Assembly (NCBI RefSeq): GCF_014205155.1
Contig: NZ_JACHMX010000001.1
Location: 2,852,001 to 2,916,000 of the forward strand
Origin: Amycolatopsis umgeniensis
GTDB lineage: Bacteria; Actinomycetota; Actinomycetes; Mycobacteriales; Pseudonocardiaceae
Reading direction: 5' to 3'
Length of the DNA stretch: 64,000 nt
The notes below the pieces were generated by a model, which had not been told where the DNA came from, did not search any database, and saw nothing but the letters and a program-made list of their open reading frames with translations. Position numbers and translations under genes: made by a program. Shown one piece after another: positions 1 to 6,234 of the stretch (the stretch's first letter is position 1; each line of letters begins with the position of its first letter).

Positions 1-257
1 TGCGTCGGTATTTGAGCGACGTGTGGAACGTAGACGGAGTGGAGGTTCGCACACACGGAACGATTCTTTATAACTCAATTTACCGATTCGATGACAACCT
101 GCTAGTCAATGGCCACGCACATGGCGCATTGGCCGGACAGAGTCCAGTGATGCACTATAGGCAAATTAACGGCGGGTCGATCTGGCAGCACTATATGCGA
201 TCGTTTGAACAGGTCTGGACAGTAGGCGTTCCGGAGACTAAAGCTAAGAAGGACTGA
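1..257 (+). CDS. C-terminal part of an HTH (XRE-type) regulator-like protein, truncated by window edge
   Basis: The frame is open from base 3 to the TGA at 255-257, so this is the 3' end of a longer gene, not a complete 81-residue protein starting at the TTG at 12. The visible residues (TLYNSIYRFDDNLLVN, then a SFEQVW motif near the end) resemble the C-terminal effector domain of XRE-family regulators that are common in actinomycete integrative elements; this assignment is from memory of the family. Four bases separate it from the NUDIX gene, so the two are probably cotranscribed. The DNA-binding part is not visible. Confidence 0.5.
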   Translation, partial: RRYLSDVWNVDGVEVRTHGTILYNSIYRFDDNLLVNGHAHGALAGQSPVMHYRQINGGSIWQHYMRSFEQVWTVGVPETKAKKD

Positions 258-261
258 AACT

Positions 262-738
262 GTGGCGCGTATCGATTACTTCGACGACCCCAGCGCACCG
301 AAGGCGAACAACGTGGTTCCCTCTGTGACGGTAGCGATTCGAGACAACGAAGGTCGAATTCTTCTAATACACAAGGTGGATAACAACTTGTGGGCACTCC
401 CGGGTGGCGGACACGATGCGGGGGAAAGCATCGCAGACACAGCTATCCGTGAAGTAAGAGAGGAAACAGGCTTGGATATCGAAGTGCAACGCCTTGTCGG
501 AACTTACACCGATCCGCGTCACGTAATGGCATACGACGACGGCGAGGTGCGACAGCAATTCTCCTTGTGCTTTGAAGGACGCTGGACGGGTGGAACGGCA
601 CGCGAAGATGGAACTGAAACTAAGGCAGTGCGATGGGTTCAGGTAGGCGAGTTGGCCGCCCTGAATATTCACCCCTCAATGCGCCTTAGAATCGAGCACG
701 CGTTAGATGCTGATCGAACTGAACCCTACCTTGGCTAA
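262..738 (+). CDS. NUDIX hydrolase
   Basis: The 158-residue protein contains a complete Nudix box at about residues 49-71 (G-x5-E-x7-REVREE-x-GL), with all glutamates that bind the metal-pyrophosphate. It therefore should hydrolyse a nucleoside-diphosphate-linked substrate in the cytoplasm; the substrate cannot be told. The GTG at 262 is used because it follows the upstream stop after four bases and gives a normal-length NUDIX protein. It overlaps the stop of the convergent HD-domain gene by four bases. NUDIX proteins recur in actinomycete integrative elements (for example the Pif protein of pSAM2), which fits the tRNA-linked setting. Base composition is lower in GC than the chromosome to the right. 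Confidence 0.9.
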   Translation: MARIDYFDDPSAPKANNVVPSVTVAIRDNEGRILLIHKVDNNLWALPGGGHDAGESIADTAIREVREETGLDIEVQRLVGTYTDPRHVMAYDDGEVRQQFSLCFEGRWTGGTAREDGTETKAVRWVQVGELAALNIHPSMRLRIEHALDADRTEPYLG

Positions 739-1319
739 GCCGCAAGGCGAACCTCGGTCCGTTCGATTGATTTGCGAAGTATCGGCGCCGCCTTGACCCA
801 TGTCCTGTGCACAGGATCATCGGCCGGATATCGACTCAAGATCTCGGAAATTCGCTCGTCGTACGTGACCGATTCGCCGCCGGGACCTGTTGTCAAATCG
901 GCAGTGACCAACGCATCCAAAAGAGGCGAGTCCTCGAAGGGAAATTCGCCCAGCTCAGCGGACATTCCCCTTTCAATGGCCTCAAATCGTGCTCCAGAAT
1001 GGTGGGCTACCAGGTTTACCACAGTCGCCTGCCAGCCTTCTTGCTTCAGATACCTAGCGCCGTCGAGCGGGTGAAACCGTGTGTGGCCGATGTCGGACGA
1101 GTAGCCGATATCGTGAAGCCACGCGGCTGCAACCAAAGTCCCTCGGTCTGAAGGTGCTACGGCATGGTCAATTTGCGAGGCGCGCAGAGCAACCGCTTGC
1201 ACATGCTTCCAGCGGCGACCTAGCGGCTTGACCAGACGTTCAGCGAGTTGCTGCGCTTCCTCCGTCAATCCCATGCGACCTGACGTTACCGGTTTGACAC
1301 TGCGAGAGGCGTCGTGCAT
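735..1319 (-). CDS. HD-domain protein (predicted phosphohydrolase)
   Basis: The 194-residue product has an HD-superfamily pattern: a histidine in the RWKHVQAV helix, then AAWLHDIGYS, then HPLDGARYL and VAHHSGARFEA, which together can form the His/Asp metal site. Such proteins hydrolyse phosphates of nucleotides or act as cyclic-nucleotide phosphodiesterases; the substrate is not evident. The ATG at 1319 is chosen because a good Shine-Dalgarno (AAGGAG) lies about 9 bases upstream; longer starts reach into non-conserved sequence. It is convergent with the NUDIX gene and overlaps its stop. It belongs to the integrated element. Confidence 0.8.
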   Translation of the reverse strand: MHDASRSVKPVTSGRMGLTEEAQQLAERLVKPLGRRWKHVQAVALRASQIDHAVAPSDRGTLVAAAWLHDIGYSSDIGHTRFHPLDGARYLKQEGWQATVVNLVAHHSGARFEAIERGMSAELGEFPFEDSPLLDALVTADLTTGPGGESVTYDERISEILSRYPADDPVHRTWVKAAPILRKSIERTEVRLAA

Positions 1320-1407
1320 CTGTGTTGACTCCTTCGTGTGGATTGACCTGCATGGACCGCGCCAGGTGTTCCCAGCAGGCTGGACCGAGGGATGCATAAT
1401 CGAACAC

Positions 1408-1701
1408 ATGACCGACTCAGCAAGGCCTACCGGCGATGCGCCACACGTGCACGCGGTCGAGCCGCCCAGACCGGTGTGGGTCGACCTGCGAGTGGTCTTC
1501 CCGGTCGACGGCCCGCGGGGATCGCTCTCTGACGGACTCGACTTGACCGGGACCGTGCCCGGGACGTTGAGCACGTGGGCAGCCACGGTCACCGGACACT
1601 GGGTTGGGTGGGTCACCTTCCCCCTTGGTAGGCCCGGCGAGGGGGCCACGTGGCACCGCCAGTGGGTCCTGGCGGACGCGCTGAAACCACGGTCCAACTG
1701 A
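1408..1701 (+). CDS. Small hypothetical protein of the integrated element
   Basis: An open frame of 97 residues begins at ATG 1408 and reads as a plausible soluble beta-rich protein (PPRPVWVDLRVVF, then TGHWVGWVTFPLG). I do not recognise a domain. Its GC-rich third positions resemble the chromosome more than the NUDIX gene does. It is divergent from the HD-domain gene and lies directly inside the tRNA-linked end of the element, where short conserved proteins of unknown function often sit. A weak GAGGGA precedes the start by about 15 bases. It could be noncoding; the overlapping opposite-strand frame that runs through the tRNA fragment is less credible. Confidence 0.45.
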   Translation: MTDSARPTGDAPHVHAVEPPRPVWVDLRVVFPVDGPRGSLSDGLDLTGTVPGTLSTWAATVTGHWVGWVTFPLGRPGEGATWHRQWVLADALKPRSN

Positions 1702-1810
1702 CCGCTGGGCACACGTCAGTTCCCAATGCGTTCCCAACCGGGGGTCGGCGAGCATTCCAAACTTGGCATATGCGCAGGTCACGGCACTCGCGGGCGCGAC
1801 ACGCGGTTTA

Positions 1811-1855
1811 GCCCTCCGGAGGCAGGTGTCGCAGGTTCGAATCCTGCCGAGGGCA
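1811..1855 (+). other. 3' part of tRNA-Arg(CCG): probable attachment site of the element
   Basis: The sequence shows the anticodon loop CTCCGGA with a paired flank (GCC/GGC), a perfect T-arm (GCAGG-TTCGAAT-CCTGC, 1831-1847) and the 3' acceptor strand CGAGGGC plus A (1848-1855). The 5' half upstream is not tRNA-like: there is only a GCACTCG at 1784 resembling the expected GCCCTCG, and no D-arm. So the copy is incomplete. This is what remains beside the chromosome when an element integrates into a tRNA 3' end and restores the gene at its other end. A degraded tRNA pseudogene is the alternative. Confidence 0.7.
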
Positions 1856-2283
1856 CACACTCCGTCACACTCGTGGCTTGCCGTTACGGCCGCCAGAGAA
1901 TTCTTTCGGCCCGTCCGGGCAATTTCGAAGCCTTTCGGGCGCGGCCATTCCGAAGATCAATCGTCCCATTTCGGGTGTTCGAGGAAGACGAAGCGGCCTA
2001 CGACGGGCGCCTTTCCCTTGTCTCACAAGAGAATCATCCTGCCGCCACGATCCGCCCCCAACCCGCGGTCTCCTGCGTGCGGCACACCTTCGACCAGGCT
2101 GCACGGAAGGCGCACGTCCGTCAAGGAAGCCCTTGGACAGCCTCGCCGCGACCGCAGAAAAGTCGTCAAGTTCCTCGGCCGGCGGTCGAACACCTCAGCG
2201 ACTCACGGCCCTTGACAAGTTCACACACTGGCTCGAATGATGGAAAAGGTTTGACATGATCCAAGTGCTCTGGGGGCTAGAAG
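1856..2283. other. Intergenic region without a convincing gene
   Basis: Several overlapping frames cross these 428 bases on both strands, but none has a start with a ribosome binding site, recognisable motifs or consistent codon use. The stretch probably holds old chromosomal DNA beside the att site and the promoter of the StrR-like regulator at its right end. Confidence 0.5.
2212..2241 (+). promoter_or_regulatory. Candidate promoter of the StrR-like regulator
   Basis: A consensus -35 hexamer TTGACA (2212-2217) is followed after 18 bases by AATGAT (2236-2241), which matches the -10 consensus at four of six positions. A second TTGACA at 2251-2256 lies nearer the gene but has no good -10 at the right distance. 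Position 40 bases before the regulator start suits a promoter. Prediction only. Confidence 0.4.
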
Positions 2284-3303
2284 ATGTTGAACTGGCACAA
2301 GGAAAAACAGGCGGACAGTCCGCAGATCCCCGTTGCCAGGCGGGAAAGTGACTGGGTGGCGGCGGGCTGGGATCCAGCGCTCGGCGAGGTCGTCGAGGTG
2401 CCGTTAGACCTGCTGACCGCGCGAGACTCCCCCAGGGCGGCGGGAGTGGATCTCGCCTACGCACGGGTACTCGCGGAAACGGACTCGCCGCTGCCGCCGA
2501 TTCTCGTGCACCGGCCCACGATGCGGGTGATCGACGGGACGCACCGGCTGCAGGCGGCCAAGATCAAGAAGGCCGTCGCGATCACCGTGCAGTTCTTCGA
2601 CGGGGACGAGCAAGCCGCGTTCATCCTCGCGGTGAAGTCGAACATCGCGCACGGACTGCCGCTCTCCCTCGCCGACCGCAAGACCGCCGCCTGCCGGATT
2701 CTCGAGCTGCGCCCCCAGTGGTCCGATCGCGCCATCGCGACGGTCACCGGCCTGTCCCACAAGACGGTCGGCCGGTTGCGCCGTTCGACTGGGGAAGTTC
2801 CCCAGTCGAACGCCCATGTCGGCCGCGACGGCCGCGTCCGCGCGCTGGATCCGACGCAGGGCAGGCGGCGCGCGCACGAGTTGCTCGCGAGCAACCCCAC
2901 CGCCTCGATCCGGGAAATCGCGCGCAACGCGGGGGTTTCCCTCGCGACGGCGCACGACGTGCGTCATCGGCACCGCAACAGCGACGTGCCGTCCCCCGGG
3001 GTGACGCGGAGCGGGAGCCCGGCACGCACCTCGGCGAGGCCACCCACAGCCGACCCCCACACCCAGACGGCCGCCGATCAAGCGGCGGTGGAGTGGCTCC
3101 GGTCGGATCCCACCATCCGCTACACCGAAGCCGGGCGCACGTTGGTCCGGCTGCTGGACGGGCACCTCAACGACCGGGACGAATGGGATCAGGTCGCCAG
3201 GAACATACCCGAACACCGGCTGGAATTGATCTCCGAACTCGCCAAGGCGCGCGCGGAAGACTGGCGGCAATTCGCCGAACTACTCCAGAAACGCAAGCGC
3301 TGA
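2284..3303 (+). CDS. StrR-like (ParB-type) pathway-specific transcriptional activator
   Basis: The 339-residue protein has an N-terminal ParB-like domain (about residues 35-130, including PPILVHRPTMRVIDGTHRL), a central helix-turn-helix (SDRAIATVTGLSHKTVGRLR, about 143-163), the basic GRDGRVRALDP segment, and a second HTH-like stretch (SIREIARNAGVSLATAHDVR, about 210-230). This is the layout of StrR and the glycopeptide regulators of that family, which activate antibiotic operons. It stands at the head of the biosynthetic cluster and is closed by a strong terminator, so it is probably transcribed alone. A perfect StrR-type operator lies inside its coding sequence at 2783-2811, suggesting autoregulation or an internal regulatory role. 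The start ATG has only a weak purine-rich site (GGGGG) in front. Confidence 0.85.
   Translation: MLNWHKEKQADSPQIPVARRESDWVAAGWDPALGEVVEVPLDLLTARDSPRAAGVDLAYARVLAETDSPLPPILVHRPTMRVIDGTHRLQAAKIKKAVAITVQFFDGDEQAAFILAVKSNIAHGLPLSLADRKTAACRILELRPQWSDRAIATVTGLSHKTVGRLRRSTGEVPQSNAHVGRDGRVRALDPTQGRRRAHELLASNPTASIREIARNAGVSLATAHDVRHRHRNSDVPSPGVTRSGSPARTSARPPTADPHTQTAADQAAVEWLRSDPTIRYTEAGRTLVRLLDGHLNDRDEWDQVARNIPEHRLELISELAKARAEDWRQFAELLQKRKR
2783..2811. promoter_or_regulatory. StrR-type operator inside the regulator gene
   Basis: The sequence is GTTCGACTG, 11 bases, CAGTCGAAC, a perfect 9+9 inverted repeat. The inner bases (GGGAAGTTCCC) continue the palindrome. It equals the consensus I recall for StrR-family binding sites, GTTCGActG-N11-CaGTcGAAc. 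It encodes codons 167-176 of the regulator (R-S-T-G-E-V-P-Q-S-N) immediately after the HTH, so the DNA has a protein-coding and probably an operator function. Confidence 0.75.
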
Positions 3304-3318
3304 AAGTAGCATTCACAT

Positions 3319-3362
3319 ACTCCTGGTGGAGCGCGTCAAGACGCTCCGCCAGGAGTTTTTTC
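3319..3362 (+). terminator. Rho-independent terminator after the StrR-like gene
   Basis: A long hairpin (ACTCCTGG...GGAGCG pairing with CGCTCC...CCAGGAGT, 3319-3356) is followed by a run of T residues (3356-3362). It starts 15 bases after the regulator stop. Confidence 0.9.
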
Positions 3363-3394
3363 TTTGTTCGGCACTTTTACGCCGCGGGACGGTG

Positions 3395-3424
3395 TTGCGA
3401 ATCGCCGCCTTTTCGGGCAACAAT
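3395..3424 (+). promoter_or_regulatory. Weak candidate promoter of the biosynthetic operon
   Basis: TTGCGA (3395-3400) and AACAAT (3419-3424) are 18 bases apart, in the 190-base gap between the terminator and the carrier protein gene. No full StrR-type palindrome is visible in this gap. The exact promoter is uncertain. Confidence 0.25.
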
Positions 3425-3553
3425 ACTTTCACCGCCGTAGGCCACTTTCGTGATGCACAGGGTACGCCCGGCCGGAAAAGGATCGACCGAAACCACTGGT
3501 TTATTTTTCGACGTCTACCGCACCCATGAGGCGCGGATCAGCAAAGGGGACAC

Positions 3554-3817
3554 ATGAGCGCGGAAGATGCCAGGTCGGAACTGCGTCAGCAGATCTTCTC
3601 ACTACTGTCCGAAGTCGCAGGCGGCGTTCTGGAGAACCAGACCATCGAGGCGGACACGGAGTTCCCCGAGACGGGTATGAGCTCCATCGAGTACCTGGCG
3701 CTCATCGAGAAGATCGAGACGAAGCTCGACGTGTTCATCGACCTCGAAGAGAACGAGGACCTGACCACCGTTGACAAGTTCTGCGACTACCTGCTGGAGC
3801 AGGTGCCCGCCGGCTGA
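3554..3817 (+). CDS. Free-standing acyl/peptidyl carrier protein
   Basis: The 87-residue acidic protein has carrier-protein size and a phosphopantetheine attachment motif, G-M-S-S-I-E-Y-L, with Ser44 as the likely modified residue. The usual Asp or His before that serine is replaced by Ser43, which is uncommon. It should carry a thioester-bound acyl or aminoacyl group for the enzymes that follow. The ATG at 3554 is preceded by AAAGGGGA at a good distance. It is the first gene of the operon, 48 bases before the flavin monooxygenase. The stand-alone adenylating enzyme (6227-8173) lacks its own carrier domain, and the NRPS starts with a condensation domain, so this protein is the obvious donor carrier in trans. 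Confidence 0.9.
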   Translation: MSAEDARSELRQQIFSLLSEVAGGVLENQTIEADTEFPETGMSSIEYLALIEKIETKLDVFIDLEENEDLTTVDKFCDYLLEQVPAG

Positions 3818-3865
3818 GAAACCGACCATCGCCCCTCGGACAAAGAATCAAGAGGTCTTCGTATC

Positions 3866-5014
3866 ATGCATTCAAAGGCGTTCGGTTGCTTCCTGCCGCC
3901 CTTTCACGACCCTTCGGTCAGCCCTCACGCTTCGCTGCGGCGCGATATCGAACTGAGTGTGCTCGCCGACGACCTGGGTTTCGACGAGATTTGGCTCGGC
4001 GAGCACCACTCCAGCGGCTGGAGCACGCTCAGCTCTCCGGAAATGCTGATGGCGGCGCTGGCCCGTGAAACGCGCCGCATCCGGTTCGCCACCGGCGTGA
4101 TACCGCTGCCTTATCACCACCCCCTGCATGTCGCGGAACGGATCGTGCTGCTCGATCACCTCACCGCGGGCCGGGCGATCCTCGGCGTCGGAACGGGCAC
4201 CTACGTCCACGACATGGAAATGATCGGGGTGGATCCGGCCACGGTCCGCGATCACTTCCGGGCGGCGCTGGAGACGGTGCAAGCACTCCTCAACGGCGAG
4301 ACGGTCAACACCACGACACCGTGGTTCACCGTGAAGAAGGCCGTCCTGCAGCTCCAGCCGCTGCGGGGCGCCGGGGCCATCGAGACCGTTGTCGCGTCTT
4401 CGCTGAGCCCGGCCGGTATCGAACTCCTGACGGACACCGCCACGACTCCGACCGTCCACGTGGCACCGCCCTGGGGCTCCATCCGTCCCGGCATGGACCC
4501 GGATCCGGTCGGCGCGCTGATCGAGCGCGTCGATTCCTACCGGAACAAATCCGCGGGCGGGACCCGGATCCGCTGCAATGTCTTCGTCCACATCGCCGAC
4601 TCCCCCGCCGCGGGCATCGAGGAGCTCCTGGAAGGGTTTTCCGCGCTGCGGCGCGGCCTGTACCGGAACACGCTCGGCATGCCCATCCCGGACTCGCCGG
4701 TCGCCCACCGCAAGACGTTGCAGAACCTCGTCGACACGGGCGGGTTCATCGTCGGGGACACCGCGACCTGCGTCAGCCGGATCCGCGACCTGATGGACCG
4801 CGTCGGCGACCCGGTCTCGTTGAACTTCTTCGTTCCCAGGTGGGTTTCGCACAAGGCGACCCTCGAGCAGCTGACGGCTCTCGCGCACGAGGTCGTGCCC
4901 GCACTGGCCGGCGGTTTCGACGGGACCGCGGAGTCCATCCGGCTCACCTCGGAAGAAGCCGGCCGTCAGTTGAAGTCCCGGACCGAACTGGTCGGCAACG
5001 GAGGCGACAAATGA
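3866..5014 (+). CDS. LLM-class (luciferase-like) flavin-dependent monooxygenase
   Basis: The 382-residue protein shows bacterial luciferase-family features: ADDLGFDEIWLGEHHSSGWS near residues 35-55, IRFATGVIPLPYHHPLHVAERIVLLDHLTAGRAILGVG at about 75-112, and a C-terminal barrel. Such enzymes use FMNH2 supplied by a reductase and oxidise, often N-hydroxylate or Baeyer-Villiger oxidise, their substrate; stand-alone members within NRPS clusters can act on carrier-bound intermediates. The ATG at 3866 has only a weak purine stretch upstream (AGAGG). Its stop overlaps the P450 start (ATGA), so translation is coupled. No flavin reductase gene is present in the cluster. Confidence 0.85.
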   Translation: MHSKAFGCFLPPFHDPSVSPHASLRRDIELSVLADDLGFDEIWLGEHHSSGWSTLSSPEMLMAALARETRRIRFATGVIPLPYHHPLHVAERIVLLDHLTAGRAILGVGTGTYVHDMEMIGVDPATVRDHFRAALETVQALLNGETVNTTTPWFTVKKAVLQLQPLRGAGAIETVVASSLSPAGIELLTDTATTPTVHVAPPWGSIRPGMDPDPVGALIERVDSYRNKSAGGTRIRCNVFVHIADSPAAGIEELLEGFSALRRGLYRNTLGMPIPDSPVAHRKTLQNLVDTGGFIVGDTATCVSRIRDLMDRVGDPVSLNFFVPRWVSHKATLEQLTALAHEVVPALAGGFDGTAESIRLTSEEAGRQLKSRTELVGNGGDK

Positions 5015-6234
5015 GCACCACGAAGGTGAGTCTGGACTTCAGTTCGGACGAGTTCCTCGCCGATCCGTGGCAGATCTACAAGGAACTCCGGCGGTCGGAA
5101 CCCGTGCACTGGTCGGCGGCCTTCAACGCCTTCCTGATCACGCGGTTCGACGACGTCCAGGAGTTGCTGTCGGACCGGCAGGTCGGCAGCGGGTTCCCGA
5201 TGCGCAGCAGCCGCCGGTTGTTCGGCCGGACGTTGCTGGACACCGACGGCCCGCGCCACCGCGACCTGCGCAAGCTGTTCATGCCGCTGTTCGCGGGCGG
5301 CTCGGTGAAGCGGCTGCGCACCGAGATCCTCGTACCCGCGGTGGACCAGGTCCTCGACTCGATCGAGGCCGAGATGGGGTCCGCGGACGAGGTCGACGTC
5401 GAGTTCATGGAGCGGGTCGCGGTCGGGGTGCCCTACGCGATGGTCACCCGGCTGTTCGGTCTGCCGCCGGAAGACGCGGCCTGGCTGCGTCCCCGGGTCC
5501 TCCCGCTGGCGGGCGCGATCGAGTTCCCGGCGACCTCGCTGGATTCGGCGCTCACGGCCAAGGCGGAGCTGATCGAGTACCTGAAGGACAAACTCGCCGA
5601 TCGCCGGGACGGCGGCCGGATGCCGTTCCTCGACCTCGTCTTCCCGCCGGGCGAACCGGTCGACGAGTCCATGCTGGGCACGGCGACGCTGTTCCTGCTG
5701 GCCGGAACCGAGACGAGCGTCGCCACCATCGGCAAGATCATGTACGCCGTGCTGGCGCACGATGTCGAGCTGTCGGCGTTGGCGGATCAGCAATACCGGA
5801 CCCAGGTGGTCCGCGAGACGCTGCGGTGGGAGCCGCCGAGTCACACCATCCTCAGGTACGCGACCACCGACCTGACCCTCCACGGTGTCGACATCCCGCG
5901 CCGGTCCGCGCTCCTGTTGTCGCTGGGCAGCGCCAGCCGCGACGAGAACACCTTCGAGGATCCGGACACCTGGCGCCCGGATCGCACCGACCAGCGGCTG
6001 CTGGCGTTTTCGGCCGGTCCGCACACCTGCCTGGGCATCCAGCTGGCCCTGGCGGAGTTCGACACGCTGTTCGAGCGGTTGTCGCTCCGGTTCGGCGGCG
6101 TCCGGCTCGGCGGCTCGCTCGACGGAATCCGGCAGGGTTTCTGGCGGCTGCGGGAGCGGGGCCACATCTTCCGCCGCCCCGATCACCTCCATGTCCGGCT
6201 GGCGCGTGCGAGCAGTGGCAAGGCCGATGCCTGA
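5011..6234 (+). CDS. Cytochrome P450
   Basis: The 407-residue protein has the class I bacterial P450 signatures: I-helix LLAGTETS (about residue 230), the ExxR motif in RETLR (about 268-271) and the heme-binding loop FSAGPHTCLG with the cysteine at about residue 340. It is a cytoplasmic monooxygenase needing ferredoxin and reductase from elsewhere in the genome. It overlaps the monooxygenase gene before it by four bases and the adenylation gene after it by eight. P450s encoded next to NRPS genes often hydroxylate carrier-bound amino acids or the released product; which applies here is unknown. Confidence 0.93.
   Translation: MSTTKVSLDFSSDEFLADPWQIYKELRRSEPVHWSAAFNAFLITRFDDVQELLSDRQVGSGFPMRSSRRLFGRTLLDTDGPRHRDLRKLFMPLFAGGSVKRLRTEILVPAVDQVLDSIEAEMGSADEVDVEFMERVAVGVPYAMVTRLFGLPPEDAAWLRPRVLPLAGAIEFPATSLDSALTAKAELIEYLKDKLADRRDGGRMPFLDLVFPPGEPVDESMLGTATLFLLAGTETSVATIGKIMYAVLAHDVELSALADQQYRTQVVRETLRWEPPSHTILRYATTDLTLHGVDIPRRSALLLSLGSASRDENTFEDPDTWRPDRTDQRLLAFSAGPHTCLGIQLALAEFDTLFERLSLRFGGVRLGGSLDGIRQGFWRLRERGHIFRRPDHLHVRLARASSGKADA

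Larger units (their letters stand above)
1..1855. mobile_element. Right end of an integrated genetic element
   Basis: The first 1.3 kb is visibly AT-richer than the rest of the window, with codons such as TTA, AAT and ATA that are rare elsewhere here. It carries a regulator fragment, a NUDIX hydrolase, an HD-domain protein and a small protein, then stops at the 3' part of a tRNA-Arg gene (1811-1855). That is the usual architecture of an actinomycete integrative element inserted at a tRNA 3' end. The integrase and the intact tRNA copy would lie to the left, outside the window. The extent is inferred; no integrase is visible here. Confidence 0.5.

Noticed and set aside
1784..1855. A complete functional tRNA-Arg
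   Set aside because: The acceptor 5' strand has a mismatch and the D-arm is missing, so only the 3' part is supported.
1417..2259. Open frames crossing the tRNA fragment on both strands
   Set aside because: Their conserved-looking pieces (GRIRTCDTCLRR on minus, VAGSNPAEGTH on plus) are translations of the tRNA T-arm, a well-known annotation artefact.
2251..2283. Second TTGACA as the promoter of the StrR-like gene
   Set aside because: No acceptable -10 lies 16-19 bases downstream; the upstream pair fits better.
3481..3514. StrR-like half sites (GATCGACCG and TTTCGACGT) before the carrier protein gene
   Set aside because: They are direct and degenerate, not an inverted pair at N11, so they do not make a StrR site.
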